Shown piece after piece: positions 18,773 to 28,224 of a stretch of 33,749 bases of DNA. The stretch's first letter is position 1. Every line of letters starts with the position of its first letter. The stretch comes from Candidatus Methylobacter favarea (GTDB taxonomy: Bacteria; Pseudomonadota; Gammaproteobacteria; Methylococcales; Methylomonadaceae). Both the position numbers and the translations under genes were made by a program. The notes beneath the pieces are model-generated. The model saw only the letters and a list, made by a program, of their open reading frames with translations. It ran no database searches and was not told where the DNA came from. The stretch spans positions 1 to 33,749 of the forward strand of contig NZ_CADCXN010000073.1 of the NCBI RefSeq assembly GCF_902806695.1, written 5' to 3'.

Positions 18773-20704
18773 TTATTTGGTATCGTCGTTTTTAACTTCT
18801 TCAAATTCGGCATCAACAACACCTTCCTCTGAGGTATGGGATTCAGAACTTCCACCGGCTCCGGACTCGCCACTTTCAGCTGCATTTTTTTGCGCATAAA
18901 CACGCTCAGCCAATTTACCCGACAACTCGGTCAAGGCATTGGTTTTAGTTTCAATATCGGCTTTATCGTCGCCTTTTATTGCCTGCTTCAATGCTTCAAT
19001 CGCCTGTTCTATATTACTTTTTTCATCGGCGCTAACCTGCTCGCCCAATTCCTTCAGGGATTTTTCAGTGGCGTGAATCATGCCGTCGGCATGATTTCGC
19101 GCCGATACCAATTGGGTCAGTTTACGGTCTTCATCAGCATGGGCTTCTGCATCCTTGATCATACGATTAACTTCCTCGTCTGATAAGCCGCTTGACGCCT
19201 TGATAACAATGGACTGTTTTCTACCGGTCGCCTTGTCTTTCGCCGATACATTTAAAATGCCATTCGCATCAATATCAAAGGCCACTTCAATTTGCGGAAT
19301 GCCGCGCGGAGCCGGTGGAATTTCAGCCAAATCAAAACGTCCCAACGATTTATTGGCGGCCGCAACTTCACGCTCGCCCTGCAATACATGGACGGTTACC
19401 GCGGTTTGATTGTCGTCCGCCGTGGAAAAGACCTGTGAGGCATTCGTTGGAATCGTGGTATTTTTCTCAATCAGCTTGGTCATGACGCCGCCCATCGTCT
19501 CAATACCCAACGATAAGGGAATGACATCAAGCAGCAGCACATCTTTAACTTCACCACCCAGAACGCCGGCCTGAATCGCAGCGCCTAACGCTACCGCTTC
19601 ATCCGGATTGACGTCCTTGCGCGGTTCTTTGCCGAAAATGTTTTTCACCATTTCCTGGACTTTCGGCATGCGGGTTTGACCACCCACCAGAATAACATCA
19701 TTAATCTGCGAAGCCGATAATCCTGCATCTTTAAGCGCCATTTCGCAAGGGCCTTTGGTGCGGTTAATCAATTCTTCAACTAGGGACTCCAGTTTGGCGC
19801 GAGTCAGTTTGACATTTAAATGCTTGGGACCTGAGGCATCGGCAGTAATATAAGGCAAATTGACATCGGTTTGCTGGCTTGAAGACAGTTCTATTTTGGC
19901 TTTCTCTGCCGCTTCCTTCAAGCGTTGCAATGCCAATGGATCATTATGGACATCTACGCCGCTTTCCTTTTTAAATTCTGCGGCAAGATATTCAATGATT
20001 CGGGAGTCGAAGTCTTCCCCGCCGAGAAAAGTATCGCCGTTAGTCGATAATACTTCGAATTGATGCTCGCCTTCTATTTCGGCTATTTCAATAATCGAAA
20101 TATCAAAGGTGCCGCCGCCCAGGTCATAGACTGCAATTTTGGTATCGCCTTTTGGCTTGTCCATACCGAATGCCAGCGCCGAGGCTGTCGGTTCATTGAT
20201 GATCCGTTTAACTTCGAGCCCGGCAATGCGCCCTGCATCCTTGGTGGCCTGACGCTGGGAATCATTAAAATAAGCGGGCACGGTAATAACGGCTTCTTTA
20301 ACTTCTTCGCCCAAATAAGCTTCAGCATCTTTTTTCAGCTTCATCAAAACCCTGGCGGACACTTCCGGAGCCGCCATTTTTTTTCCATGCACTTCAACCC
20401 AGGCATCGCCGTTTTCAGCTTCAACGATTTTGTAAGGCACCATTTTTATGTCTTTTTGTACGACATCATCCTTGAAACGGCGGCCAATTAATCGTTTGAT
20501 TGCAAAAACTGTATTTTTCGGGTTGGTAATCGCCTGCCTTTTGGCCGACTGACCCACTAATACTTCGTCATCGCTGGTAAAAGCGATAATGGAAGGCGTC
20601 GTACGAGCACCTTCGCTATTTTCAATAACTCTTGCTACTCCATTTTCCAGAACTGCCACGCAAGAGTTTGTAGTTCCTAAATCAATCCCAATTATTTTAG
20701 CCAT
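18773..20704 (-). CDS. dnaK: Chaperone protein DnaK (Hsp70)
   Basis: DnaK is the cytoplasmic Hsp70 that binds exposed hydrophobic segments in an ATP-controlled cycle with DnaJ and GrpE. The N-terminal ATPase signature is [12 protein letters not shown]. The phosphate-2 loop is [10 protein letters not shown] near residue 195. The linker [13 protein letters not shown] is near 390, followed by the substrate-binding domain and a helical lid ending in an acidic tail with E-E-V-K-N-D-D. Length is 643 residues (E. coli 638). A sigma32-type promoter lies just upstream, overlapping the grpE stop codon. Confidence 0.99.
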   Translation of the reverse strand: MAKIIGIDLGTTNSCVAVLENGVARVIENSEGARTTPSIIAFTSDDEVLVGQSAKRQAITNPKNTVFAIKRLIGRRFKDDVVQKDIKMVPYKIVEAENGDAWVEVHGKKMAAPEVSARVLMKLKKDAEAYLGEEVKEAVITVPAYFNDSQRQATKDAGRIAGLEVKRIINEPTASALAFGMDKPKGDTKIAVYDLGGGTFDISIIEIAEIEGEHQFEVLSTNGDTFLGGEDFDSRIIEYLAAEFKKESGVDVHNDPLALQRLKEAAEKAKIELSSSQQTDVNLPYITADASGPKHLNVKLTRAKLESLVEELINRTKGPCEMALKDAGLSASQINDVILVGGQTRMPKVQEMVKNIFGKEPRKDVNPDEAVALGAAIQAGVLGGEVKDVLLLDVIPLSLGIETMGGVMTKLIEKNTTIPTNASQVFSTADDNQTAVTVHVLQGEREVAAANKSLGRFDLAEIPPAPRGIPQIEVAFDIDANGILNVSAKDKATGRKQSIVIKASSGLSDEEVNRMIKDAEAHADEDRKLTQLVSARNHADGMIHATEKSLKELGEQVSADEKSNIEQAIEALKQAIKGDDKADIETKTNALTELSGKLAERVYAQKNAAESGESGAGGSSESHTSEEGVVDAEFEEVKNDDTK

Positions 20705-20754
20705 TGACTACTCCAGACTTGAATATGTTTAAAATGTAAAAAGTTATTATCTAT

Positions 20755-20780
20755 ATGGGGCCTGATTTTCCAGGTTCAAG
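20755..20780 (-). promoter_or_regulatory. Sigma32 (RpoH) heat-shock promoter for dnaK
   Basis: On the minus strand CTTGAA (complement of 20775-20780), a 14-base spacer, and CCCCATATA (CCCCAT is the complement of 20755-20760) match the RpoH consensus CTTGAA / CCCCATNT closely. The -35 hexamer overlaps the grpE stop codon. The predicted transcript would start near 20747, about 43 bases before the dnaK ATG. RpoH use is inferred from the motif. Confidence 0.83.
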
Positions 20781-21405
20781 CCTGTTCATCAATGTTCGGA
20801 ATATCCGCTTCCGGCTTCTCGGCTGCTTTTGCAACCGCAACCATGGCGGGGCGCAACAAGCGTCCATTCAGCATATAACCTTTTTGAAAAACGTTAACTA
20901 CCGTATTGGGCTCGGCGCTATCTACAACATAGGTTGCCATCGCCTGATGCAACTCGGGATTAAACGTCTGGCCAAGCGGGTCAATTGCAACAATGTTAAA
21001 TTTTGCAAGTGCTGATTCAAACTGTTTGATCGCCAATTCGCTGCCTTCCCGGAATTTTTGCACTTCAGGGCTCTCGCCTATTGCCGCCTGCAAACCCAGC
21101 ACCAGGCTGTCCAACACCACCAGCAGCTCTTTGGCAAAACCTTCCAGGGCAAATTTATGGGCATTTTCCAAATCCTTTTGGGTTCGTTTTTTCAGGTTTT
21201 CCATTTCCGCCTGAATGCGAACCGCTTTATCCCAGTTGTCATGAACTTTTTGTTCAGACTCGGCTAATTTGTTTGTTAACTCTTCAATGGTCGCCTCATG
21301 CTCCATTAATTCGGTATGCGGTTTCTTTTCAACAACCGTATTACCGGCACTTTCTTCATTTTCAGTTTCAACCTGAGATTCAGGCATTTCCTGATCAGTA
21401 TTCAT
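20776..21405 (-). CDS. grpE: Nucleotide exchange factor GrpE
   Basis: GrpE releases ADP from DnaK and so resets the chaperone cycle. The protein is 209 residues (E. coli 197). It has an acidic unstructured N-terminus, a long helix from about 35 to 90 (with R-I-Q-A-E-M-E-N-L-K-K-R-T), and a C-terminal beta domain. The conserved signature includes N-P-E-L-H-Q-A-M and N-V-F-Q-K-G-Y-M-L-N-G-R-L-L-R-P-A-M-V. It lies between hrcA and dnaK on the same strand. A second RpoH-type promoter stands upstream within the 3' end of hrcA. Confidence 0.97.
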   Translation of the reverse strand: MNTDQEMPESQVETENEESAGNTVVEKKPHTELMEHEATIEELTNKLAESEQKVHDNWDKAVRIQAEMENLKKRTQKDLENAHKFALEGFAKELLVVLDSLVLGLQAAIGESPEVQKFREGSELAIKQFESALAKFNIVAIDPLGQTFNPELHQAMATYVVDSAEPNTVVNVFQKGYMLNGRLLRPAMVAVAKAAEKPEADIPNIDEQA

Positions 21406-21471
21406 TATTTAAGCCCCCATAAGAATAGTAGTTAATCAACATGCTTGACTGCATAAAATAAAGATAATGAT

Positions 21472-22530
21472 TTATGATGGGGACATTGATTTCGGATTCA
21501 AGGCTGCCCCTAGCAATTTTGCAGTGATATTGACAAACGGAATGATTTTTTCATAAGCCATACGCGTCGGGCCGATTACTCCCAGTACGCCCACTACTTC
21601 ATCATCTACCGCATAGGGTGAAGTTACCAGACTGCAATGATCAAAGGCATGGTAACCCGATTCTTCGCCAATAAATATCTGCACACCCGCTGCTTTCATG
21701 CATTGATCCAGCAAATGAATAACGCCCTGTTTCTGGCTAAACGCATCGAACAGTTTTTTTAAATGCTCTCTATCGGCCAGTTCAGAAAAACTCATTAAAT
21801 TGGTTTCGCCTGTCAGTACATAATCTTCTTTTTTATGCCCCGGCTCAAAAGCCAGCTGAGCCATTTTTATGGCATCGAGCATGTCCTGATTCATGCGTTC
21901 CTGATCTTCCTGCAATTCTTTCACGACGGCTTCCCGCACGGCAGCCAGACTGCGCCCCTGATAGATGGAATTCAGGTAATTGGCAGCTTGCTGTAATTCC
22001 GCCGCGCTGAAGGCCCGGTCTGTATGAATAATCTTGTTATGAACTTCCTGTTCATTGGTGACAAATATGACCAATACGCGGGTATTTGATAAAGGTAAAA
22101 ATTCAATGTGACGAAAAAAGACTATTTCCCTTTTTGGCAGGGTGACTACCCCGGCCATCTGGGTTAATTCCGCCAGCAATCGCGAAGCAACACCCAGGAT
22201 ATCGCTGGTGTCATCCCGCGCTGATAATCCTTCATACAAGCGCGTTAAATCTTTCGAGTCCAAGGGCTTGACAGTCAACAAGGTATCAACAAACAAGCGG
22301 TATCCGCTTACCGTGGGCACTCTTCCCGCTGAAGTATGGGGTGAATGGATCAGGCCTAAATCTTCCAGATCCGCCATGACATTACGAATAGTTGCAGGAC
22401 TCAATTGCAAATCCGAATCCTTCGAAAGCACCCGGGAGCCTACTGGCTGTCCATCACTGATATAACGCTCAACCAGCGCTTTCAATAACTTTAAGGACCT
22501 CCTGTTTAAAACCTGAGCATTATTACTCAC
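21472..22530 (-). CDS. hrcA: Heat-inducible transcription repressor HrcA
   Basis: HrcA binds CIRCE operators and represses heat-shock operons; its folding depends on GroEL. The N-terminal winged helix contains R-Y-I-S-D-G-Q-P-V-G-S-R and A-T-I-R-N-V-M-A-D-L-E-D-L-G. The motif H-T-S-A-G-R-V-P-T follows, near residue 60. The C-terminal part has the GAF-like core with I-G-E-E-S and G-V-L-G-V-I-G-P-T-R-M. Length is 352 residues. The start is a GTG at 22530 with AGAGG 5 bases upstream. A degenerate CIRCE sits 21 bases before the start, so autoregulation is likely. The stop lies inside the grpE promoter region. Confidence 0.96.
   Translation of the reverse strand: MSNNAQVLNRRSLKLLKALVERYISDGQPVGSRVLSKDSDLQLSPATIRNVMADLEDLGLIHSPHTSAGRVPTVSGYRLFVDTLLTVKPLDSKDLTRLYEGLSARDDTSDILGVASRLLAELTQMAGVVTLPKREIVFFRHIEFLPLSNTRVLVIFVTNEQEVHNKIIHTDRAFSAAELQQAANYLNSIYQGRSLAAVREAVVKELQEDQERMNQDMLDAIKMAQLAFEPGHKKEDYVLTGETNLMSFSELADREHLKKLFDAFSQKQGVIHLLDQCMKAAGVQIFIGEESGYHAFDHCSLVTSPYAVDDEVVGVLGVIGPTRMAYEKIIPFVNITAKLLGAALNPKSMSPS
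21477..21502 (-). promoter_or_regulatory. Sigma32 (RpoH) heat-shock promoter for grpE
   Basis: On the minus strand CTTGAA (complement of 21497-21502), a 14-base spacer, and CCCCATCAT (CCCCAT is the complement of 21477-21482) give the same architecture as the dnaK promoter. It lies in the last codons of hrcA, about 70 bases before the grpE start. RpoH use is inferred from the motif. Confidence 0.82.
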
Positions 22531-22550
22531 ACAAACCTCTAAAATACTAA

Positions 22551-22577
22551 ATTACACTCTACTATTACGAGCGCTAA
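22551..22577. promoter_or_regulatory. Degenerate CIRCE operator (HrcA site)
   Basis: The consensus is TTAGCACTC-N9-GAGTGCTAA. Here the right half is GAGCGCTAA (22569-22577), one mismatch from consensus. The left half is ATTACACTC (22551-22559), keeping CACTC. The spacer is exactly 9 bases. It lies just downstream of the hrcA -10 element and 21 bases before the hrcA start, the expected place for a repressor site. Confidence 0.72.
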
Positions 22578-22584
22578 TTAAAAA

Positions 22585-22613
22585 AAAATATCAGCTCATA
22601 GAGCTATTGTCAA
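22585..22613 (-). promoter_or_regulatory. Sigma70 promoter of hrcA
   Basis: On the minus strand TTGACA (complement of 22608-22613), a 17-base spacer, and TATTTT (complement of 22585-22590) form a near-ideal housekeeping promoter. The spacer contains the short palindrome AGCTCTATGAGCT. Transcription should start inside the CIRCE element. Confidence 0.8.
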
Positions 22614-22795
22614 TAAACTCTCCCTCATGGTATCAAGACACTTCATAACACCTGATCAATTAGACAAAAAATCGGCTATTAGGTTTACCCAATGCTGTCG
22701 AACCCCTAATAGTTGTTGTCGTAATCACTTAAACTGAATCATATAGAGTAACAAACAAAGCCCGTTTTATACGCAAAGATAGGTTGAGATAGAAT

Positions 22796-23290
22796 TTAGG
22801 CGCTATGATTTAGGGTAGTGTCTTTTTCGCTTTCCACTATCGGCTGTTCCAGTAAGCGGGATAACCACACTTATGCGGGTTTATGATTTAACTTAAGCAC
22901 GCTATGGGAAAGAAGCCGAACAGTAAAATTAACAATGCCGGCACACAGCAGCGTCAGTTCGCGTGAGCGCAAATCCTGTATCTGTTTAACACGAACGTGT
23001 TTGATAGAGCCGAAAAAAACACGGAGCCTAAAAGACAACATGTAAGCTGTACCTAAAATCGTCCCTGCCAGTGCTGCGATACCTAGACCCGGATGAGCCA
23101 TTAAGTCCCTGATAAGCAATAATAGTTCAGCAGGGAAACCATTAGTGCCCAGCATGACTATGCCGGGCAGCGCAAATAAAAAATAAAAACAGGTTAACCG
23201 CGGCCCTACTTGGGCCAGACCGGCCAGATGCACCACTTAGTTACTGCCCAGGCGCTGGTGAATAAATCGGACGATCAACAGGATTGAGCC
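22796..23290 (-). pseudogene. NuoM/proton-channel subunit, C-terminal remnant
   Basis: On the minus strand a membrane-protein frame runs from about 23290. It reads F-I-H-Q-R-L-G-S-N, a stop, V-V-H-L-A-G-L-A-Q-V-G-P-R-L, then G-T-N-G-F-P-A-E-L, A-A-L-A-G-T-I-L-G-T-A-Y-M-L, and K-Q-I-Q-D-L-R-S-R-E-L. These are hallmarks of the C-terminal third of NuoM-type antiporter-like subunits, where the family has L-P-G-T-x-G-F-x-x-E. Here the proline is replaced by leucine. In-frame stops interrupt it (near 23239 and 22870), and the tail continues in frame to a TAA at 22796. Most of the gene is missing. Confidence 0.68.
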
Positions 23291-23394
23291 CGCGACTCGC
23301 GTGAAATCGCATAATTGACAATAGCGCCTTAGATACCCTGCCTATTCAAGGTAGTCATACCGCTTATAACGCAGCCGCTGCGTTATAGATTGAA

Positions 23395-24440
23395 TTAAAC
23401 AACAGCCGGGTTTTAATATATTGAAATTTCGGCAGCAGGGATTTAGCCAATAAACTGGCTAAAGCAACGGGCGCTAGCGCGTCAATAATAAAATGTGCTA
23501 ATAAAAGATTACGGCGCCAGCCCTGATACATCAGATTAGTGCTTTTAGCTCAGCAACCGCAGTTATGATTGGTGCCTAAAACCTGAAAGAAGCTTTCTCG
23601 GCAATGATAATCTCAAGCGGTTAACCAGATTTTACTGTTTTACGTGACATCAAATTCATCCACTATCCTCAGCATGGGCTGCAAATCCTGGTTGTGCAGA
23701 TTTTGCACACAGCCCGCGCTTAGCCCCAAGTGCGGGCATAAGCGAAACAGCCGCCAGCCGCTGTTGCTTATTGCGCATCCGGGTTTATTATCTGCCATGG
23801 GGCTGAGTTGCCAGGGATGAATCCGATCGGCAAGCTGTTGTCAGCAGGCCCGATTATGGCGTTCGGATCCCGCACGGCTGGTTAAGGCGTCTGTCGCATC
23901 GTCAGGTAATACACCGATATTCTGCCACCAGGCAGGAAGCTCATGCAGAATTTGATTAGCCTCATGTCGAAGAGTTGCCCCAAGTCTCCATGGGAGACTA
24001 ACCGGCTGCATTTAGGCAGTTTCCAGTGCGCGACGCCTTCATCCCCAGCCGAAGCACACAGCCGTATCAGTTGCCGACAAACGAACTCAAAAATATCGTT
24101 GCCGCTTAATGACTGAATAAAGCCGCGCAAGCGGGGTATAGCATGCTATCAAGAACCGCGCTGTTATGCTCACGCAAAAAATGCATATTTTGGGAGGACT
24201 TTTGAAGATCTTCTTGTCTCATAAAGTGCTATAAAACCGTAGGCTATCAGGCCGTGCTTTGGGCAATGCCGCTGTTGACCAATCCATCAATGCCCCTGGC
24301 AAGCAACCGAATAATAAGCGGCGGCAATCTTTATTTCGTCTGCTAACAGCTTCGCGGGACTTAAAGCCTTCAATTTGCTGAATTTACAGCAGGATGCTGA
24401 TGGGGCTGAGTGCTTCAATATGAGCCAGGGCTAGCCGGGG
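23395..24440 (-). pseudogene. DUF2309 (DabA-like) protein, eroded remnant
   Basis: Several conserved pieces of a DUF2309 protein can be read on the minus strand in shifting frames. R-G-F-I-Q-S-L-S-G-N-D-I-F-E leads to L-I-R-L-C-A-S, then D-E-G-V-A-H-W-K-L-P (about 24120-24020). Next come a W-R-L-F-R-L-C block with L-G-L-S-A and then the D-E-F-D-V-T region (about 23760-23640), and a C-R-E-S-F-F-Q-V-L-G-T-N-H block near 23580. A hydrophobic stretch, I-D-A-L-A-P-V-A-L-A-S-L-L-A-K, follows near 23490. DUF2309 proteins partner with NuoL/M-like subunits in bicarbonate uptake (DabAB). Many stops and frameshifts rule out function. Family assignment is from memory. Confidence 0.6.
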
Positions 24441-24475
24441 TAGGGAAAATATTCGTTGAACTGCAAATTGGCGGG

Positions 24476-24528
24476 GCGCCGGTTATATATATAGCTAACA
24501 GATTAGCTACCTAATAGATAACCGGCGC
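24476..24528. repeat. Nested inverted repeats
   Basis: The outer arms GCGCCGGTTAT (24476-24486) and ATAACCGGCGC (24518-24528) are perfect complements. Inside lies a second perfect hairpin, TAGCTAA (24492-24498) and TTAGCTA (24503-24509), with loop CAGA. The 53-base structure lies between the DUF2309 relic and the 3' end of the sensor gene. It has no U-tract. It could be a small mobile repeat of the REP/MITE kind or an mRNA end structure. Confidence 0.65.
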
Positions 24529-24672
24529 ATTTCCAGTCGGGATTAAAACTATCACTAAAGAGCCCCTCCCCTGTGTGCGGCAGGCTGAGGATGCCCTTTA
24601 TTCATATTTCCATCGATATTTACTCCTGGCTCTTTATTGTTGAGGCGAGAATTTTAAGGGACTTGTTTACTG

Positions 24673-26616
24673 TCAAGCTTGATGGATATAATAATTTGCT
24701 GTTTGTTGCGGACTTTCGGAATGGAAAGAAAATCCGAGTTTTTCCTTCTTGGCAAAATACATTGCATTATCAGCATGATGAAGCAGGGTTTCACTGTCGG
24801 TGCCATTTTTAGGATAAATTGCAATGCCGATACTTGTACCCAAAGTAATTTCATCACCCTTCAAGGAATAGGGCATTCTTAATATTTTCTGGATTTTTTC
24901 CGCGACCAGCACAGCTGCATCCGCATCAGTCTCCGGTAATATCAGGGCAAATTCATCGCCCCCGAGTCGTGCTGCTATGTCGGAATCACGCACGGTAGAG
25001 AGAAGTCTTCGGGCTAATTCTTTAAGAATTTCGTCACCGGCAGCATGACCCAGGCTGTCATTGATAAATTTAAAGCGGTCCAAATCCAGGTAAAAAAGCG
25101 AAAAGGACAACTTTGTACGGTTGGCCATATTGAGGGTTTGCTGAAGACGATCGGTAAATAGTCGGCGATTAGCCAACCGGGTCAATTCATCGTAATAAGA
25201 CAGCCAGATCAAGCGCTCATCTGCCTGCTTACGAATAGTAATATCATGCACAATCCCGTCGACGCCAATACAGTTGCCATATTCATTGTATACAGGTGAA
25301 TCTGTTACTTCCAACCAGTGCGGTACATGCCTTATATCATAGATTTCCAGCTCATAAGGAGGATTAGGTACGCCTTTAGCACAGAGTTCAGTACAAGCGT
25401 CTATTTTCAAATTCACGGGATTATCAGTCAAATAGTTACGGAAATTGGTCATGAATTCTTCTGGAGTGTAACCCAGGATATTAGTAATTGAAGGGCTGAC
25501 ATAAGTAAATATGCCATTACTGTCATGCTGATAAAAAAAGTATTCGTTACGAAGATTCTCTACCAGGCTACCGAACCTATTTTCGCTGGAGTTAAGCTCG
25601 GCTGTACGTTTTAATACCAAATGCTCAAGTTCGCTTTGCAATGCCTTGAGATTATTATTAGCAATTTGAACTTCATTCTTTGACTGGTTAATTTTTTGAT
25701 TTTGCCGCCGAACCTGAAAAATCCATAACAGTAAAAAAACCAGCACAATAAAAAAACCTCCCAGTATTTTCCCCAGCAACAAATAATCAATTGAAGGCTC
25801 GGATTTAGGAACCCATTTGGCGAAGACATTCTGTATTTCTCCTTCGCTTAACGAATCCAGCCCTTTTTGTAAAATGGCCACCAGTATGGGCCAATCCTTG
25901 CGTACGGCCATACTCTCATTGGCGCTGTTGCGGTCATAAAAGGCGGCGAATTTCAGATCGTCCAGAAAAAATTTTGTTTGCAGATAATTAGCCGTAGCCA
26001 TAAAAGTAATGGTAGCATCAGCCTTCCCTGCACTGACGGCATTAAGCCCTTCAAGCATGGTATCCACAAAATAGGGCTTGACAGAAGGAAACTCTTCGAT
26101 AACGCTGTCTCCATACTGATAACCTTTAACGATGGCGATTTTTTTACCCGCAAGATCGGTACGTTCCTTGATCGTATCATTACCCTTTTTGGTCATAATC
26201 ACCAGGGATTTGGTCAAATAGGGTTGGGTAAAATTAAACCAGAGTCTGCGTTCGGGGCGATTAACCATGGTTGCGACTATATCAACTTTACGCGCCGCGG
26301 CTATTTTATATAATTCATTCCACGAGGTATTCTGATAAATTTCAAATTTAACGCCCAGCAGTCGGCTCAGAGCGTTAACCGTTTCAATGGCAATACCTTC
26401 CAGGTGCCCCGAGTCATTGATAAAACTGTAGGGCGGCAAAGAGCCGTCAAAAGCGATCCGAATATTTTTATGAGACGCCAGCCATGCCTGTTCCTTAGCC
26501 GTCAATTGCACTGTCCGGTCAGCTTTATTTTCCGTTGCCGGAGTTCCATGCGGGTCGCCTCCAAACGTTCCGCTTAATAAGAAAATACAAAGAAATAAAG
26601 AAAGAATATAAGGCAT
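24673..26616 (-). CDS. Membrane sensor diguanylate cyclase (SBP-PAS-GGDEF)
   Basis: A 647-residue protein. A signal-like N-terminal segment (1-20) leads into a periplasmic solute-binding domain of the SBP_bac_3 type (about 40-270), containing I-R-I-A-F-D-G-S-L-P-P-Y-S-F. A membrane helix follows at about 276-297, a short coiled coil at about 300-340, and a PAS domain with flanking PAC segment at about 345-460. A GGDEF domain completes it, with R-L-G-G-D-E-F near 550. The active-site motif is intact, and the inhibitory I-site R-D-S-D lies 5 residues upstream of GGDEF, so it should make c-di-GMP with product inhibition. The ligand is probably an amino acid or small acid. It is divergent from dctA. 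The ATG at 26616 has a weak ribosome binding site. Confidence 0.9.
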   Translation of the reverse strand: MPYILSLFLCIFLLSGTFGGDPHGTPATENKADRTVQLTAKEQAWLASHKNIRIAFDGSLPPYSFINDSGHLEGIAIETVNALSRLLGVKFEIYQNTSWNELYKIAAARKVDIVATMVNRPERRLWFNFTQPYLTKSLVIMTKKGNDTIKERTDLAGKKIAIVKGYQYGDSVIEEFPSVKPYFVDTMLEGLNAVSAGKADATITFMATANYLQTKFFLDDLKFAAFYDRNSANESMAVRKDWPILVAILQKGLDSLSEGEIQNVFAKWVPKSEPSIDYLLLGKILGGFFIVLVFLLLWIFQVRRQNQKINQSKNEVQIANNNLKALQSELEHLVLKRTAELNSSENRFGSLVENLRNEYFFYQHDSNGIFTYVSPSITNILGYTPEEFMTNFRNYLTDNPVNLKIDACTELCAKGVPNPPYELEIYDIRHVPHWLEVTDSPVYNEYGNCIGVDGIVHDITIRKQADERLIWLSYYDELTRLANRRLFTDRLQQTLNMANRTKLSFSLFYLDLDRFKFINDSLGHAAGDEILKELARRLLSTVRDSDIAARLGGDEFALILPETDADAAVLVAEKIQKILRMPYSLKGDEITLGTSIGIAIYPKNGTDSETLLHHADNAMYFAKKEKLGFSFHSESPQQTANYYIHQA

Positions 26617-26922
26617 TGATTAAAAGAGGTAGCGTAATTTTACTTGAAGAATTACAAATTATTCAGATCAGAATTGATAAAAAGTATAGTAAATTCTGAA
26701 ATAAGCGGCAGTTATAATTTTAATGCTCTATCAACTTTATTAGTAGTTTAGTTTAGCACCCGGGGGTATTCCACTTTAAGCGTTGATTCTGCAGATCAAT
26801 TCTTAAAAACAACCTAAACTTAATACTTGCCCAGATTCAGGTTTTTGAATAAAGCAGTAAGGTGTATCGCTGTGATAATGACCACCTATCAAAATTAATT
26901 CGATAAATTCTATAATTCAACA
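26617..26922. other. Divergent intergenic region, sensor gene / dctA
   Basis: This AT-rich spacer separates two divergent starts and must hold both promoters. A perfect -10 hexamer TATAAT at 26911-26916 stands 6 bases before the dctA ATG, with only a poor -35 (ATCAAA at 26888-26893, 17-base spacing). If used, it would give a nearly leaderless dctA mRNA. I saw no sigma54-type GG-N10-GC element, which some dctA genes have. No convincing promoter was found for the sensor gene. Confidence 0.4.
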
Positions 26923-28224
26923 ATGAAAATATCCCCTGGGCAAACTGTTTCAGCGCCGAAAAAACTTCACCAGCGTCTTTATGCCCAAGTCCTGACCGCC
27001 ATCGCCGTTGCCATTCTGCTGGGTCATTTCTTTCCTGAAACCGGTATAGCGATGAAGCCACTAGGCGACGGCTTTATCAAACTGATTAAAATGATTATCG
27101 CGCCGATCATTTTCTGCACGGTGGTAAGCGGTATCGCGGGTATGCAGGATATGGACAAGATCGGCCGCGTCGGCATTAAGGCGCTGATTTATTTCGAAGC
27201 CGTGAGCACGCTGGCGCTGGCTATCGGGCTAATTGTCGTCCATATCATTCAACCCGGTGCGGATATGAATGTTGACGCAAGTAAACTGGATAGCCAAAGT
27301 TTATCTCCATATACCACTGTGGCGAACTCCAAAAATACAGCAGATTTTCTTCTGAATATTATTCCGGCCAGCGTAGTCGATGCGTTTGCCAAGGGCGATA
27401 TACTGCAGGTATTACTATTTTCATTATTGTTCGGCTTCTCTCTTGCCGCCATGAAAGAAACCGGTAACGAAGTCATTGTATTCATCAATAAAGTATCCCA
27501 TGCCTTGTTCGGAATCGTAGAGACCCTTATGAAGCTGGCGCCCATGGGGGCTTTTGGCGCCATGGCGTTTACGATCGGCAAGTACGGTATTGTATCGCTT
27601 GCGCCGCTGGCAAAACTGATGGGCAGTTTTTATCTCACCTGTTTAGTATTTATTTTCATGGTGCTCGGACTCATCAGCCGCTTTGCAGGTTTCAGCATTA
27701 TCAAATTTATCGTCTATATCAAGGAGGAGCTGTTTATTGTGCTGGCCACTTCATCCTCCGAATCCGTATTACCGCGCATGATGGTTAAACTTGAAAAACT
27801 GGGCTGCTCCAAATCGGTGGTAGGCCTGGTCATTCCAACCGGTTACTCGTTCAATCTCGACGGCACGGCAATTTATCTTGTCATGGCGGCGATCTTCGTT
27901 GCCCAAGCCACCAATACCTCGCTGACTTTAATGCAGGAATTAACCATTATCGGGGTGCTGCTGCTCACCTCGAAAGGCGCGGCGGGCGTAACCGGCAGCG
28001 GTTTCATTACCCTTGCCGCAACTCTCTCGGCGATTCCAGCCATACCCGTCGCAGGACTTGCTCTTATTCTCGGCATCGACCGCTTCATGTCAGAAGCTCG
28101 TGCCCTGACCAATCTTATTGGCAACGGCGTTGCTACTATAGTTGCGGCCAAGTGGGAAAATGAATTGGAGGTCCGGCAACTTGAGTCTGAATTGAATGCC
28201 GTTACAATGGAGGATAAAGCTTGA
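26923..28224 (+). CDS. dctA: C4-dicarboxylate transporter DctA
   Basis: DctA is an inner-membrane symporter of the DAACS family for succinate, fumarate and malate. Length is 433 residues (E. coli 428). The first half carries the membrane helices with the conserved [17 protein letters not shown] segment (residues 48-64). The serine-rich re-entrant loop A-T-S-S-S-E-S is near 285. Substrate-binding blocks are [12 protein letters not shown] near 307 and [17 protein letters not shown] near 387; these favour DctA over the glutamate carrier GltP. No ribosome binding site precedes the ATG. It is divergent from a sensor diguanylate cyclase. Confidence 0.93.
   Translation: MKISPGQTVSAPKKLHQRLYAQVLTAIAVAILLGHFFPETGIAMKPLGDGFIKLIKMIIAPIIFCTVVSGIAGMQDMDKIGRVGIKALIYFEAVSTLALAIGLIVVHIIQPGADMNVDASKLDSQSLSPYTTVANSKNTADFLLNIIPASVVDAFAKGDILQVLLFSLLFGFSLAAMKETGNEVIVFINKVSHALFGIVETLMKLAPMGAFGAMAFTIGKYGIVSLAPLAKLMGSFYLTCLVFIFMVLGLISRFAGFSIIKFIVYIKEELFIVLATSSSESVLPRMMVKLEKLGCSKSVVGLVIPTGYSFNLDGTAIYLVMAAIFVAQATNTSLTLMQELTIIGVLLLTSKGAAGVTGSGFITLAATLSAIPAIPVAGLALILGIDRFMSEARALTNLIGNGVATIVAAKWENELEVRQLESELNAVTMEDKA

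Noticed and set aside
20060-20491. 143-codon plus-strand frame
   Set aside because: Antisense of dnaK with no family match.
26617-26922. Sigma54 site for dctA
   Set aside because: No TGGCAC-N5-TTGC type element could be found.
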